A stretch of DNA of 64,000 nt from Gordius sp. MW1 (Eukaryota; Nematomorpha; Gordioida; Gordea; Gordiidae). A model generated the notes under the pieces. That model saw only the letters and a list, made by a program, of their open reading frames with translations. It did not search any database and was not told where the DNA came from. The stretch covers positions 4,820,501 to 4,884,500 of the forward strand of contig OZ038529.1 in the NCBI GenBank assembly GCA_964036665.1. The letters are read 5' to 3'. Made by a program: the position numbers and the translations under genes. Of this stretch, positions 1 to 12,496 are shown piece by piece (position 1 is the first letter of the stretch; every line of letters begins with the position of its first letter).

Positions 1-118
1 ATTTATTAACACTTTTTATTTTTAAACATACATGCATATTAACTACTAATAATGCTAAATAAGTAGATCTTTATAATTGCATCGTTTTAAATGGAATATG
101 AAAAAAAACATAACTTAC

Positions 119-2819
119 CATTAAAATTTCTATTGTTATTGATTTGAAAAGCTTGCATGGCATATCGTTTAACTTCTCTCAGCTCTTGAAGGATTAAATT
201 TTGATTCCTTTCTAGCCTGGCAATCGACTTAAAAATTTCATTTTTCGCTTTTTTGCCCATTTTAAAAGCCCCTTTTCGGTAAAACATACCATTAAATCCT
301 CGCCTCTTTATAGAATGTTTGGATTTTTTGAATCGACTAATTTCGATTAAACTGCCCTCGATGGATTCACTTGTTGCATTAAAAAGCTGGTGGTCATTTA
401 TTAATTCCTCTGTCTTATCTAATAGCTGCTCCGTGGTCATATTTTCATATTCAACTTGCAGCCCCAACGTATTCTCAAATTTATTAATTTGCTCTTCAAC
501 ATCTATAGTAGAACCTCCATCTATTTCGCAAATGGTAACTTTTGGTTTTGATAGCGGGCCATCGTTTTCACTTTCAATCTGATTTTCATCAACATTCATA
601 TTATCTTCTACAACACTCACTGGACTTTTCAAATTTTCAATAGGTTCATCATTAAAGTCTCTAATGCCATTTTCAGCATTATTAACTGGCGATAAACACT
701 CTCTTTCTATTACACTTGGTATAAATTCATTGATAACAATCAAATTTGAAGTTTCGGTAGGGCTACTGTTTGATATAACTTCTATGGCCTCATTCTCAAT
801 CAAACTTTCTACAATATTCTCGTCATTTCTTGGAATTGGGCAATTTCCATTTTTAACACCCTTGTTTTTGGGCTTTCTAATTATATCATTGAGCACGACT
901 TTACAAGGAGGCATTTCACTCGCTAATTTAGGGTCGATACGATTATGGCTATTTTTCGACTTTTTATTTTCACGAATTAAAGCTTGCCTTCTGGCAACTC
1001 TTTTTCTAGAAACTTCTGAGGATTTTAAGACATTTTTAGCAATTTCAACCTGAGACGACTGGCTGAAATTGTAAATTTTCGTTGAATCCTCCCCAACTTT
1101 CCCCTTATTTAATGGTCGAATCTTAATTTGGGGACGCTCCACGTTACAGTTAAATTGTCCAAATCTTTTAGTTACGTATTGTAATGTTCGATTCACAAAT
1201 TTTTTAGGCCTTCCTCGAGTCGTAGTTCTATATTTACTTTTACCACTCACTCTAACTCTAGCCCTTGGCCTAACGGCATAAATATGCCTTTTGGCTTTGC
1301 TATAAACATTTCGATTGACGTACATGGTTGGACTTATATCAGATTTCTTCGTAACTTCAATAGATTGTGAATTTGGAGTTAGTTTTGTATAAGATTCGTT
1401 TATAATCTCATGGAGCTCTGATAAAAGAGTAGTATCGGTTAATACAAAATTTTCTTTTTCTTCGTCTGCTATAGGAATCATGGATGGATGAACGTGGGGA
1501 GTAGTGTTAGGTAGTGGTGGACTTGATAGTATAATGTTAGTTATATCTTGTAAGGGTAATCTTTCAACACACAAAACTTCACTTTTTTTAGTATTAGGAG
1601 TTAAACTTTCTTTATTCAGAGCTTCACTGGGATTTATTGGACTTGAATGAATACTGGTAAAAGAGTAATTACATTGACTATCATCGGCAAGTAATTTATT
1701 TTTAACATCATGTAGAAAATATTTAAAATCATCTTCATCATCATTTTCAGGTTTGGTTAAAGGTTTAGTTATTGGTGCCTTTATCTTATTTATAAATGCT
1801 ATATCTTGCATGGTGATTTTTGATACAACTTCCTCGATATTTTCTAAAGTATGTTCTTTGGGTGTATCAACTTTATTTATTATATCCTTAAGTGTTGTGT
1901 TGTTAGCAAAATCTTTAAACTTTTTTTGATCATCAACAAGTTTAGTAAAATCCAACGGACCAACACTAGGTAATGCTTTGGTGTTTGTATCTGTTAAACA
2001 TACACTTTTTGTAATATTTACATTAGAAATAATATTTGTATGATGAAATATAGCTTAATATAAGATTCAACATGAATATTGAGATATCATAGAGTTTTAC
2101 TTGTATGTTGTGTAAAATTATCCAATTTATTCCTTCTTTTTACACAGTTTACTCTCTAAATAAAACAAATGATCAGTAAGTCATAATAATAATACTATAA
2201 TCAAAACTATATTAAGCATTATTTAAATGATAAAAAAAAAATTGATGTAGTATAAAAAAGATACATAAATAAATAAACAGGGAAGGCATAATTTTCAAAA
2301 ATAATAAATCATAATTTATACCAAACCATCTCCTTCAATGAATGTTATTTTCTCAGATTTTTTGTTGGAAGAAGTTAAGGGAAGTGTATCTAAGTTTGTT
2401 GAAAATTAATAATATAATAAGATTCATAATACCATTAAGATTTAATTTATAAACTATATTCATAATTGCTTTTGATATGTTTGATAGGTCATCCCTTATT
2501 TTTGCTTCCCTAAAAGATTATTATCTATTTTAATTAAATTACTTTTTAATTAGCTTGGAATTACATATAGGGCAATTAGCATAAGATTTTCCTTTAAGAT
2601 ACTCATATGCACATTTCCTTCAAATAAATATAAAAGATATAAAATAATAAGTACCTGCAAAAATCATGTCTGCAACTAAAGGCAACTGGTTTAACTAGCA
2701 TTTGTAGGCTATATAAATTGTTTACCATAAAATAATCATATATCTTACCATATACTACATTGTAGAACGTTTCTGAAAGATAAGATTACATCTTCCATTT
2801 GGTTATTAGCCACATCCAT
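119..2819 (-). CDS. BRCA1: BRCA1-like RING E3 ubiquitin ligase, N-terminal part (partial gene, six exons)
   Basis: Predicted exons, in transcription order: 2819-2749, 2708-2655, 2617-2543, 2509-2433, 2389-2327 and 1990-119. All phases agree, giving about 737 codons before a GTAAGT donor at 118, so the gene continues beyond the window. Residues 21-60 form a C3HC4 RING: CSIC, then C36, H38, C41, C44, then CPIC at 57-60. This spacing and the start MDVANNQMEDVI...LQCSIC follow the BRCA1 RING closely, and a helix like the one after the BRCA1 RING follows. In the family the RING pairs with BARD1 as an E3 ligase in homologous recombination and checkpoint control. The 1.87-kb exon is charged and low in complexity, has an AT-hook-like RGRPKK and ends in a short coiled coil. 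The C-terminal BRCT repeats that would prove identity lie outside. The longest open frame (1955 down) begins at a TTG inside the exon and is not a true start. Exon 5 uses a weak GTTTGG donor, the least certain junction. Confidence 0.78.
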
Positions 2820-5800
2820 AAAGAGCGCTAAATGTTTGCTTCAAAAATCGCGCCTAAGTAACTCAATGTACCTGTACCAAATTAGCTTTAATATTTTTAA
2901 ATAGAAGATAGATTAATAATATATTTATGATTATATTACAATGAGTGTAAAATACTATAATTATAATAGTTTTATCCAAAAACGTTTAACATAAGTTATA
3001 TGTCCTCATCTGTCGCTTAGGCAGGATTGCCCAGGGGGCGGGCTAATTTAATGTTAAAACTTTTGTTAAAACAAAAATTAGTTTTAACTATATAAATTCA
3101 ATATCCCCCAGGATTTTTAATAAAATTACATTAATAGTATCTTCTGTGTTATGTTTGTACTAAAAGATTATTAACAGTTGAATCATTTGAAAATTGTACC
3201 CAATTTTTGCCTATTGCCTTATTTAATTTGCAACCAGAGCTGTTTGGATTAAAGATGTGCAAGGCCCTTTTAGACCTTATTCGCTCATTTTTGGCTCATC
3301 AGTACAAAAAGTTAAAACCTTGGTAAAGCTCGGGCTCGTATAAATAAATCAATTCTCAAATCCGGTTCGCTAATCCTTTGCAGAGCACGGGACTAACCTT
3401 GACTCTCCTGAAAAAAACTTTACATTATCAGGCCCTTTTTATTCATGTTTTTGTCAATAATTAATTTTATTTATATAGACAAAATGTTTAAAAATTATCA
3501 TACTAATAATCATCAGTCTCGACGGGTTTATTTCTTCCAACAAGCAAATCGCCTTTAACTTTCATTATTGGCACCTGCAGCTGCATACTACCATTTATGT
3601 CATAAATCATTATAAACTCTACTCTTAGTTAATATTATTTATCGAAAATTAACTTGTTTTTTTATTAAATTTTCAACCTTATCAAAGTATTAAAACTTTC
3701 GAAATTCATTTATCTAATATTTAAAAGTTCTATAAATTAGATTAGGAAAAACTAGTATTAATCTAATAAGGTGCGACAAAACCGGAAAAAATCGTCTTAA
3801 AATAGAGACGAGACAAGAATTCGAAAACTTGAACCCCGAATTTAAATCGAAAATTTTGATCTCAAGATGAAAGAGACGAAATTTCATAAGCGAGATCTCT
3901 GCTTAAAATTTCTTTATTGATTGTCACATTCATTGTATAGTATATTTAGTTGTGTTTTTTTAATTTGTGTGGTTAACATCTAGAATGTTAAATCTAGATT
4001 AATTTTATTGGAATATAATTAACCAGTTGGAATAAATTTTAGATCTAAATCACCGTACAATTGAAGTTTTAGTTTTAAGTTCACTAATAAAATATGAGTG
4101 GCCCTTAGGATATTTAAATTTTTAAAAGTATTTGTATAACGAATTTATATCCTTAGCCTTATTACATAATTAAAGCCTATATACTAAGTGCGCTATCCAT
4201 CTCTAAATTATTTTAATGCTACCTTTATTTGTGTTTTTGTAACTTTGTAATGTGTGCAACAAATTGCTTATGTTATAAATTTTGACAATAATTATTCACT
4301 TTGTAGTAAAACAAATTCATCTGTAGTGAAACAAATTCAATTTACCTTAAAAGAGTTGGTTGTGATACGCACAAGGTGAAATTACACGGACTGAGTTAAG
4401 GTTAATTTGAATGTTTATCGTTATCTATTGCTATATAAACTCGCGATTTATAGATTCGTAACAATTGTTATAATTTCCCCTTAATAAATTATATTTCAGC
4501 CCCCAAACACTCGTCCTTTTGTGGTTCCTATAGCACTGTAATAGACTAATGGTGGTTATATCAGGGGCTAACTTCCACTAAATTTTTTATTTAAAGGCCT
4601 TTTAATAGAAATTTAATATTTATATTTTGTTAAAAAATTTGCACTATTATAAATTAATATTGAACAAATTATATTATCAATCATGTAAACTGATAAACAT
4701 AATATAAAACACACCATTCATTAAATACAAAATAAAAACATTATTAATTAATTTTGTAGCCTGGTACCGGGTCTGTTTATAACTAGCCCCGGCCCGAGCC
4801 TGTTTGGTTTCCTTAAAGCTTGACATACAGGTGCGTAGCTAGAATTTTTCCCTTGATGGCCAAACTTTTATTTTACACCTATGGAGAGGGGTCAATGACG
4901 ATTTCAAATAATACCATAGCAATTTGTCAAACTTAGTAATCATTTCTTTGTGTAATTTTTTTAGATTTTAAGTCTATATATCCTTCCTCTTTCGTTTACC
5001 TTTGACTTACACATGAGCATGCATATTTAGAGACCTGCAATGTACCTTTTTAGGTCAATCAGCCCGCTCGTTGCATATATTATAGGCCGGGTCCAAGCCG
5101 CCTGTCAAATAATAATGATTGACCCGGCCCGCAATTTTATTTAAACCACTAGCTCGGCACCTTAAACAATTACTTTTATAATGCAACTTTTAATATTGGG
5201 TTATAATTTTTCTATTGAATAAATAACATATATATATATATGTTAATAATAATCATATATAAAATTATAGGTATCTCATTAATTAGCCAACTCTATTGGA
5301 GTGGACCACGCGTATATATAGTCTCTAATTAACATTTATCAGTATAAAAGCGCTTTGAGATATTGATAAATTGATGAGTAACGAGAAGAATAAAATTATA
5401 TTTTCATTATTAATTTAAAATAATTATAAATTTGATAAAACATTATAAAAACACACTCTTGTTTATAATTTATACTACACTAAATATTCGGGCTTTATAT
5501 ATATCTATGCACGGCCCAAGCCCGTCCCCGGCCCGTTGTTTCCTATAAAGCAAATGCGGGTAATATTCATCAAAATAAAATATATTTTAATTATAATGAA
5601 AAATGCATATAGCTAAATAACAACAAAACTATGTTAGCAAAAAGGTTATTTTAAGGCTACATAAACATAAAATTAATTGGACTATATTGGGTTTGTACTA
5701 ACTAATTAAAGCCTAAAATGGAACGGGTATATTGAAAAGAAATGTTATTTTTTGTAAAATGATATTTATACCAATTGTCTTTATCAGTTTTCTAATCCAA

Positions 5801-7139
5801 AATAATATAAACCATACCTATTTAATTTGAGCCGTTGTTTAGAGTTTCCAAAAATAAATTAAGTTTCAAATACCTCACTATTTTCATTGCTTGTTAATAT
5901 ATAACAAGGCTGAAATTATATATAATAAAGTCACTTAGCTCTATTATTCAAAAACTAATAAAAATAACTATTATTAAATAATCAGCATTATGTAGTAATA
6001 GCTTGGGGGGGGGGCAAAGGAGGCAAGATTTATTCATTGGGGACCCGAAGGGGCCACAATTTTGCGCTTGGCGGAGCCTTGGCCCCCTTGGCACCCCCTA
6101 GCTACGCCAGTGTCGACCTAGCCAGCCCGTAACTTTTTTAAACGGCCCGGCACGTTAATAGGCTACCCGCAGGTTGGAATTTTTTAATTTTGACGATGCA
6201 AACTAAATTTTATCGACCTTACAAATTATTTTACCAAACTTTTAGAATTATCGATTCTTGAATTGTACAATTTCTCTCTACGTAAACGTTGAAATCCGCC
6301 CCAATAATTAGTCTTTCTTCCTGTCCTAATAATGATGTTAAATCTATACCTTAACTAAACTATCCCCCCCCCGGGCCGCCCTCTAAGAGTAGGCCGGGCC
6401 ATGCCTAAATTATTAAATCTGCCCGAAACAAAAAAAACAATTCTTTAAATTTCTAGCAGTAATTTCGTTATAGTTTTGAAAATTATAAATTTGGTTCCGG
6501 TTTGATACGAAGCACGATAAATTAAGATTAAACAATCAAATCAAATGGTGACAAAATACTTTATAAAAATCTTATTAGGCCCATCGCTCGAAAATTGTTA
6601 TAATGCCCACCCGAACACGCCAGAATTTAATTTTAAGATAGTGACCCACAGCCCGTAGGCTGAACAGACCGAGCTTTTCTCATCTATCATCTTTATATTA
6701 ATAAATTTGAAATTCCCCCCCCCCCTCTCTTGAAAAAATATTGGCTAACCGCCTGCCGGTGTTTTCTAATTAAGAGAATTTATCTTAAATTGGCTTGACA
6801 AAATTTAAAATGCACCCTATTTGTAAACGTGCTTGAATAAATACAATATCTCCTGGAAACCAATGATTTGAAAATAGATCTATATTTGCAAAGTTTTTTT
6901 TATAGATATTACAGGAAATTAATATAGTATGATTTGATTTTATAACATAAAATAGTGCGTTTTCTAGTAAATTTTAATTTACGAAAATAAGAACATATAA
7001 TCTTTTAAGCTTTGCATGTATTGTGTTTTTTTAGTTATTTTATCATGTGGTTATCTCCGAAATTCTCTCCTAGGTGACTATTTCCTTCATAACAAAAAAT
7101 TAAAATTTATAATTTTATATATAGAAACATATAAAATGG
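2820..7139. other. Intergenic AT-rich stretch with decayed GC-rich repeats
   Basis: No exon or open frame can be supported here. The stretch is very AT-rich, with islands of GCCCG-rich sequence near 4760-4800, 5030-5165, 5490-5535, 6110-6170 and 6580-6680. These look like decayed copies of the hAT-like family that ends in AGACCTGCA. A fragment near 6000-6112 ends in CTAGCTACGCCAGTG, the inverted end of another hAT/MITE family. A short TA dinucleotide run sits near 5229. Confidence 0.5.
5025..5165. mobile_element. Decayed hAT-like element end (AGAGACCTGCA family)
   Basis: The sequence starts TTTAGAGACCTGCAATG and runs into GCCCG-rich stretches. The same terminus, in inverse orientation, closes the copies at 34803 and 55512. 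TAGAG-type ends are typical of hAT elements. No transposase is visible and no target duplication was identified for this copy. Confidence 0.35.
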
Positions 7140-7855
7140 ATGTTATTTAAATGCTCAGTAAAAAATTCAAAAACGCTCAGTAAAATATGCTCAGTATTTT
7201 ATCAATGTGCTCAATAATAAATTCAAAAATGCTCAGTGAATAAACTTAATAATGCTTAGTCATAAATCTAAAATGCTCAGTATTTTCAAAAAAATGCTCA
7301 GTAATTTTAATAAATAATACTCAATAGTAATCTATTTAGCGCTAATATTTTATAAAAAAAAGTTAAGTTGAGTCTGTGGAAATTAAAATAGTTTTTATTA
7401 TGGCTAAATGAAACAGATTGGAGACCTGATTGTTAAATTTTTATCAGTTAATAGGAACCTTAGTGTCTTAAATTTTTTTAAGTCCTCCCTTTAAATAAAA
7501 AAATGGCAAATTAGAAAAGCTATAAGTAATGACCTTTATTTCCCATCCCAATATGCTCTGTCTTTCCCTTCTTAAACTTTACTATGCCCTTGTTTATAAT
7601 AAATTTTTTTGCAAATTTTATTAAGACTTATCAATCTTAAACTTTACAAAGGCAAAATATAAATTTTTATTTGAATATAATCACAAATATTTACAAATAT
7701 AAATACATAATAATAATTAACAATTTAAAATGGAAAATAGACAAATTTTGCTTTGTTGGAGACAACTTTCATTTCAAAAGCCTAAAATTTGTTCTATAAT
7801 CAGTGTTAAATAATCCTAACTCAAAATTACTAAACAATAAAGGCTGATTTAACCT

Positions 7856-8560
7856 TTAAGGGTCTGTTTCGCTTTCTATTTTGCGCCCTATAAGCACACT
7901 TTTGGCTTCTTTAGGTGGTTGGAAAAGTTTAATTGCCAACAGAACCACATGCTTGCAAATAAATTGTTTAAAAAGCAATGGACAATTGCACTTGCTTTCA
8001 AACCATTTTCCACAATCATTTGGAAATTCACATAGCCAAAGCTGAAAATTCTTTGACATTGGTAATGTCATTTTCACTAATCATAATTCATCTAGCTGGT
8101 TTACAGTACTTAGTAATATTAAAATGTTTTTTTGGCAGGCCATTAGTATTATTTTTTGCAAATTCATAACCTTCTGGCCATAGCTTCAAATTTATCATAG
8201 GTGTTATGACAATTTTTTTTGAATATTTATATTCAAGTGACCAAGTTTTAATTAAACCTACTAAATGGTAGGCGTTCTCTCAGTGAAAATTCATCTTCTC
8301 TTAGCCTATTAGCTGATTCTAAGGCATTTTGTACTGGGAATACACTGCCTATACCCCTTATACAATGTATTATATTTCTTGATCCATTCTTTATGAAAAC
8401 ATTGGCAAAATTTAGAGGCCCTAGATGTTCATTAGATGCTTTTTCAAATACCTTGGCATTCTAAGACAATTGAATTGTATTAATATCATTTAAAATTTCT
8501 TTCTGGTACACTTTGTCTGCCAGTATACCTATATCATAATCTAGTATTAAAGTGTATAAT
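7856..8560 (-). pseudogene. MULE transposase fragment with SWIM zinc finger, frameshifted
   Basis: On the minus strand, residues around ALESANRLREDEFSLRERL (about 8270-8330) lead through a frameshift to TWSLEYKYSKK, then after a stop to a 73-residue frame (7856-8077) with CNC...ICKHVV. The CxC...CxH arrangement is a SWIM zinc finger, common at the C-terminus of MULE transposases. Stops and frame changes separate the pieces and the catalytic DDE core is not visible, so the copy cannot encode a working enzyme. It lies between the two inverted TGCTCAGTA arrays. Confidence 0.6.
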
Positions 8561-8644
8561 TATTTAAAATGAGCGCAAAAGAGAAAGTAGTTTATAAATA
8601 AAATTTATTTTTATTAACATATTAACAAAATTAAACAACTTTTC

Positions 8645-8720
8645 AGACGAGCGTTATGACTCCATGGGTAAGACCAAAGACTCTTACTTAAATATTTCAG
8701 GTTCGAATCTCACTTTAGGT
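8645..8720 (+). repeat. tRNA-like sequence (B-box), probably a SINE or tRNA relic
   Basis: The stretch ends with AGGTTCGAATCTCAC, a near match to the tRNA B-box GGTTCGANTCC, and begins with a D-arm-like segment. The T-stem and acceptor do not pair well, so this is not a functional tRNA gene. It lies inside the MULE remnant, just within the right-hand repeated end. Confidence 0.3.
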
Positions 8721-8955
8721 TTTTATTTGAAAACTAGTTCGTACTTACTTTGCATAAATAAAAAAATTACTGAGCAAGATTTGAATAAAAAACTGAACAA
8801 ATGAATTTTATACTGAACAAATCTTTAAATTACTGAACATTAAATTATTAACTGAGCATTTAATTATTCTACTGAGCATTTGTTTATTCTACTGGGCATT
8901 TGAATATTCTATTGAGAAAAAAATGAATCAAGTACTGAGCACACTAATTTGTACT

Positions 8956-9837
8956 CATTAAAATGAGGTTTTAAATATAAATGTTACAAATTTGGCAGAA
9001 AAAACCTAAAAGCAAAAAATTAACAGAGTTGTTCCAATTTACTTAATTTTTGGCCCTTTATTTTTTAAGGTAAACATTACTATTGCTATTAATCGTCATT
9101 TTTTTTAACTTCATTTTAATTTAGAGATTGAATAGAAAATATGAAAAAATCTATGATTTTAAAACAAAAAATATACTAGCAATTTTACATGGCTATTTAA
9201 AAATTCTATAAAAATGACATTTCATGCACATATTTAGTAAGTTTAATATTTTAAATTAAGAAGAAAAGTTTAAAGTTAGTTTTTAAATAGAAAATGGTAA
9301 TAAAAGTGCATTTATGATATTCTTTGGTTATTAAATTCCCATTTTCGATAATACAAGCTAGTCATTAGCTTTTTTTATTAGCCCACATGATAAATTGTTA
9401 TATTTGTTATGTATATGTACTATTATCAGACTATCAGATGTATTACATTTTATATAATAAAAAATGAGGATATCAAAATTTTTAATAGTGATTATAAAAA
9501 AATATCTTATAATATAGTGAACTAGTTTTACTTTCAACGATAGTTTAAAATAAAGTCGACGGCTGTAATTAAATTTATGCAAAATTTACGATTATTTTAT
9601 TCAACCTTAGCAGTTAAAAGTTTTCAACTGTAGTAGATTGTCGAAACATTATGCAATATTCTATAAAAATTTATTTTCAAATCAAAATATAGCGATTAGT
9701 ATTAATAATTATCCCTCGAAGGAAATTAAATTAAAAAGCGGAAACATGTATTAATCAATTAATTTTGATATTTAAATATAACTATTATTTTAAATTTTAT
9801 CGAAAGTCAATGTAACTTTATTGAACAGTTAATAAAA
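8956..9837. other. AT-rich intergenic stretch
   Basis: The sequence is extremely AT-rich. A 74-codon minus frame at 9358-9582 has no recognisable motif and is probably chance. Nothing else can be supported. Confidence 0.5.
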
Positions 9838-12033
9838 AACCAGGGCCTTCGGCCCTGGTGGGAAGGGGGGGGGAGGGGCGAAAAGAAGGGGGAGGGAGGT
9901 GCAGGAGGGAAGGGGGAATGAAACTCATCTATACTCCGTATAAACGTAGCATATTTGCTATGCAATTTATGGGCGAGAAAGGTGGGAAGGGGCGAGAATG
10001 CCTATAGGGGAGTATAAAATGCAAAAGGATTAGTTAATTATTTATACAAATATTTAAAACGTTAAATTTTTTTAAAACCTGCTATAAAACACTTATTAAT
10101 ACTTTATTTTTTGAGGGTAGGTTCTCTTTCATTCATTCTTATTTATTAACTTCTAAATTAATTAAAATGACGAAAGGAACGCAATATGACCTTGGAAAAG
10201 CCAATAGTCATCCTTCCAAAACCTACAACTTTCAATTTAGAGTTTTTTTGATACTGTATAAATTTAAACAATTTGGTGTAGGCGACCCGTAATTTGAATT
10301 ATGACTATAGACTCTATTCAAATCAGGCACATATGTATAGTATAAACAAGATATTAAAAAAACGAAAAAAATTTCCAATCAGACCTTGGCTATTGGTCAT
10401 TTTTTCCATCACCTTGGCCAGTGGTCATTTTTTTCATTGGTCAGTATTTATCACCAAAAGCCAGAGAAAAATTTGATCTTAATCTCACTTTGACCAGTGG
10501 TCATTTTTTTATTGGTTAGTAGCAAGCAAACGGCCAAATCGCCTGTATTTAAAATATAGAAAAAAATTTGCTACACTTTGTCCAATGGTCATTTTTTTCA
10601 TTGGTCAGTAGCCACGACACGATCAAAAAGGATATAAGTAGAAGTATATAGGAGACGAAAAAAACGGGGAAAAAATTGGATTTATGCTTTGGCCAATGGT
10701 CATTTTTTTCACTGGTCAGTAGCCAGGACACGGTCAAAAAGGATATAAATACATAAGAGACAAAAAAAATTACGATTTATACTTTGGGCAATGGTCATTT
10801 TTTTCATTGGTGAGTAGCCAGGACGCGGTCAAAAAGAATATAAATACATAAGAGACGAAAAAAATGAAAAAAAAATTAGATTTATACTTTGGCCAATGGG
10901 CATTTCTTTCATTGGTCAGTAGCCAGGACACGGTCAAAAAGTCATATTATCAATGGTATTAACAAGAACAGTATATTAATTAAAAAAAATAAAATAAAAA
11001 AATTTGCCCTCTCCGGGATTCTAACCCACATCAGTAGAGGCATAAGCCTTTGTAGGGGGGGGGGGGCACAGGGACCCATATCAGTAGAGGCATAAGCCTT
11101 TGTGGGGGGGGGGACAGGGACCCATATCAGTAGAGGCATAGGCCCTTGTAAGGGGGGGCATAGGTTATTATCAATGTTAACCCAATATACCAATTCAAAA
11201 ACGAAAACGAATCACAATTTGGCCTATGGTCATTTTTTCCATTGGTCAGTAGCCAGGACACGGTCAAAAAGTCATATTATCAATGGTATTAACAAGAACA
11301 ATATATTAATTAAAAAAAATAAAATAAAAAAAATTTGCCCTCTCCGGGATTCGAACCCACATCATTAGAGGCATAAGTCTTTGTAGGGGGGGGGCACAGG
11401 GACCTACATTAGTAGAGGCAAAGGCCCTTGTAGGGGGGGGGGGGGTGCATAGGTAATCATAATGTTAAACCAATATAGCAATTCAAAAAACCGAAAAAAA
11501 AATTCGAATTACAATTTAACCAGTGGTCATTTTTTCCATAGGTCAGTAGCCAGGACACGTCAAACGTCATATTATGAATTGTATCAACAAGAACAATATA
11601 TTTTTTTAATTAAAAAAAATTTTAGCCCTCTCTGGGTATCCAATAAGCAATTAAGAATTATGCCCTCACCGGGTATCGAACGCACATTAGTAGAAGCATA
11701 GTCATTTGTAGGGGGGGGGCACAGGGACCCATATTAATAGTGGCATAGGCCCTTGTAAGGGGGGGGGCAATTATCAATGTTAACCCTATATAGCAATTCA
11801 AAAAACGAAAAAAAAAATCGAATCACAATTGGATCAGTGGTCATTTTTTCCATTGGTCAGTAGCCAGCGGACGGCCAAAAAGTCATATTATGAATGGTAT
11901 TAACAAAAACAATATATTTTTTTAATTAAAAAAAAATAAATTTGACCTCTCCGGGTATTGAACCAGGAATTAAGAACGTTGAACGGACGGACAACAAATA
12001 GCGAGCCCATAATTTGCATAGCAATTAATAGAG
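9838..12033 (-). mobile_element. Large inverted-subterminus repeat, copy A (HINE/DINE-1-like organisation)
   Basis: Read on the minus strand, the copy starts near 12030 with AATTGCTATGC...TTATGGGCTCG and CCGTCCGTTC. It runs through a hairpin-rich minisatellite (about 11,960-10,380), then a second sub-terminus in the opposite orientation (near 9953-9980). It finishes in a purine/pyrimidine tract and a GGGCC-TTC-GGCCC hairpin at 9842-9858. The same order of parts occurs in copies B, C and D. This layout matches Helentron-derived HINE/DINE-1 elements, but no Helentron protein is encoded. Assignment is by structure only. Confidence 0.5.
10380..11960. repeat. Minisatellite array with CCAATGG/CCATTGG hairpin units
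   Basis: Degenerate units of roughly 110-200 bp each carry CCAATGGTCATTTTTT followed by CATTGGTCAGTAGCC. The halves CCAATG and CATTGG pair to form a small hairpin. Between hairpins are poly-G runs and segments with CCGGGATTCGAACCC, the inverse of a tRNA B-box. Short frames here (for example 10549-10737 and 11462-11701) are reading-frame artefacts of the repeat. Confidence 0.7.
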
Positions 12034-12496
12034 TAATCAACTACAGCTACAGTTCCTTTGCAAGTGAAGTAACTAATAATTAATCGCAGTTATTTTTTTT
12101 AAAAGGAACTAGTTCCAGGAGTTATTTACATTGAATTAGTTACTTAACAGCTCTAAATTTTACATTTCATATTACAAATTATACTGCCTATCACTTGAAT
12201 TGTTGGCTAAACGCCACCAATCAAATTACTTTTAAAAACTTACTATATGGTTATTTTATGATTTAGCCTTTGATAACCATCGACATTTATTTTATATATT
12301 AATAATTACATTTGTCTTCGTTAACTAGTACATATACACAATTTATTAAAGCATATGGATTTTTTTAGAGGAATGCTAATATTTGTAATATATTTGGTTG
12401 TACAAAATTCATTCGTTATTTTTAACTTAACCAAATATTGGCTTATATTAATTTATATCTAACCCCAAGCATTTAAAATTGACCCACCCATTAATT
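12034..12496. other. AT-rich upstream region of the aminopeptidase gene
   Basis: No open frame or recognisable repeat was found. This stretch must hold the promoter and 5' UTR of the gene that begins at 12497, but no specific core-promoter element can be named with confidence. Confidence 0.4.

Larger units (their letters stand above)
7140..8955 (-). mobile_element. MULE (Mutator-like) DNA transposon remnant with repeated TIRs
   Basis: The two flanks carry opposite-strand arrays of the same short motif. AATGCTCAGTA-like units recur at about 7150-7320, and the reverse complement TACTGAGCATT recurs at about 8766-8950. Between them, on the minus strand, lie degraded fragments of a transposase with a SWIM zinc finger. 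Long terminal inverted repeats built from sub-repeats, plus a SWIM-type transposase, fit the MULE superfamily. Exact ends and the 9-bp target duplication expected for MULEs could not be defined by eye. Confidence 0.6.

Noticed and set aside
87-118. C-terminal tail of the long minus frame (residues after ...NNNRNFNG)
   Set aside because: A GTAAGT donor at 118-113 indicates this part is intron, so the open frame runs past the exon end by chance.
319-1053. Plus-strand frames of 87 and 129 codons
   Set aside because: They lie antisense within the long exon of the BRCA1-like gene and have no motif.
8645-8720. A functional tRNA gene
   Set aside because: The B-box is good, but the T-stem and acceptor stem do not pair and no convincing anticodon arm is seen.
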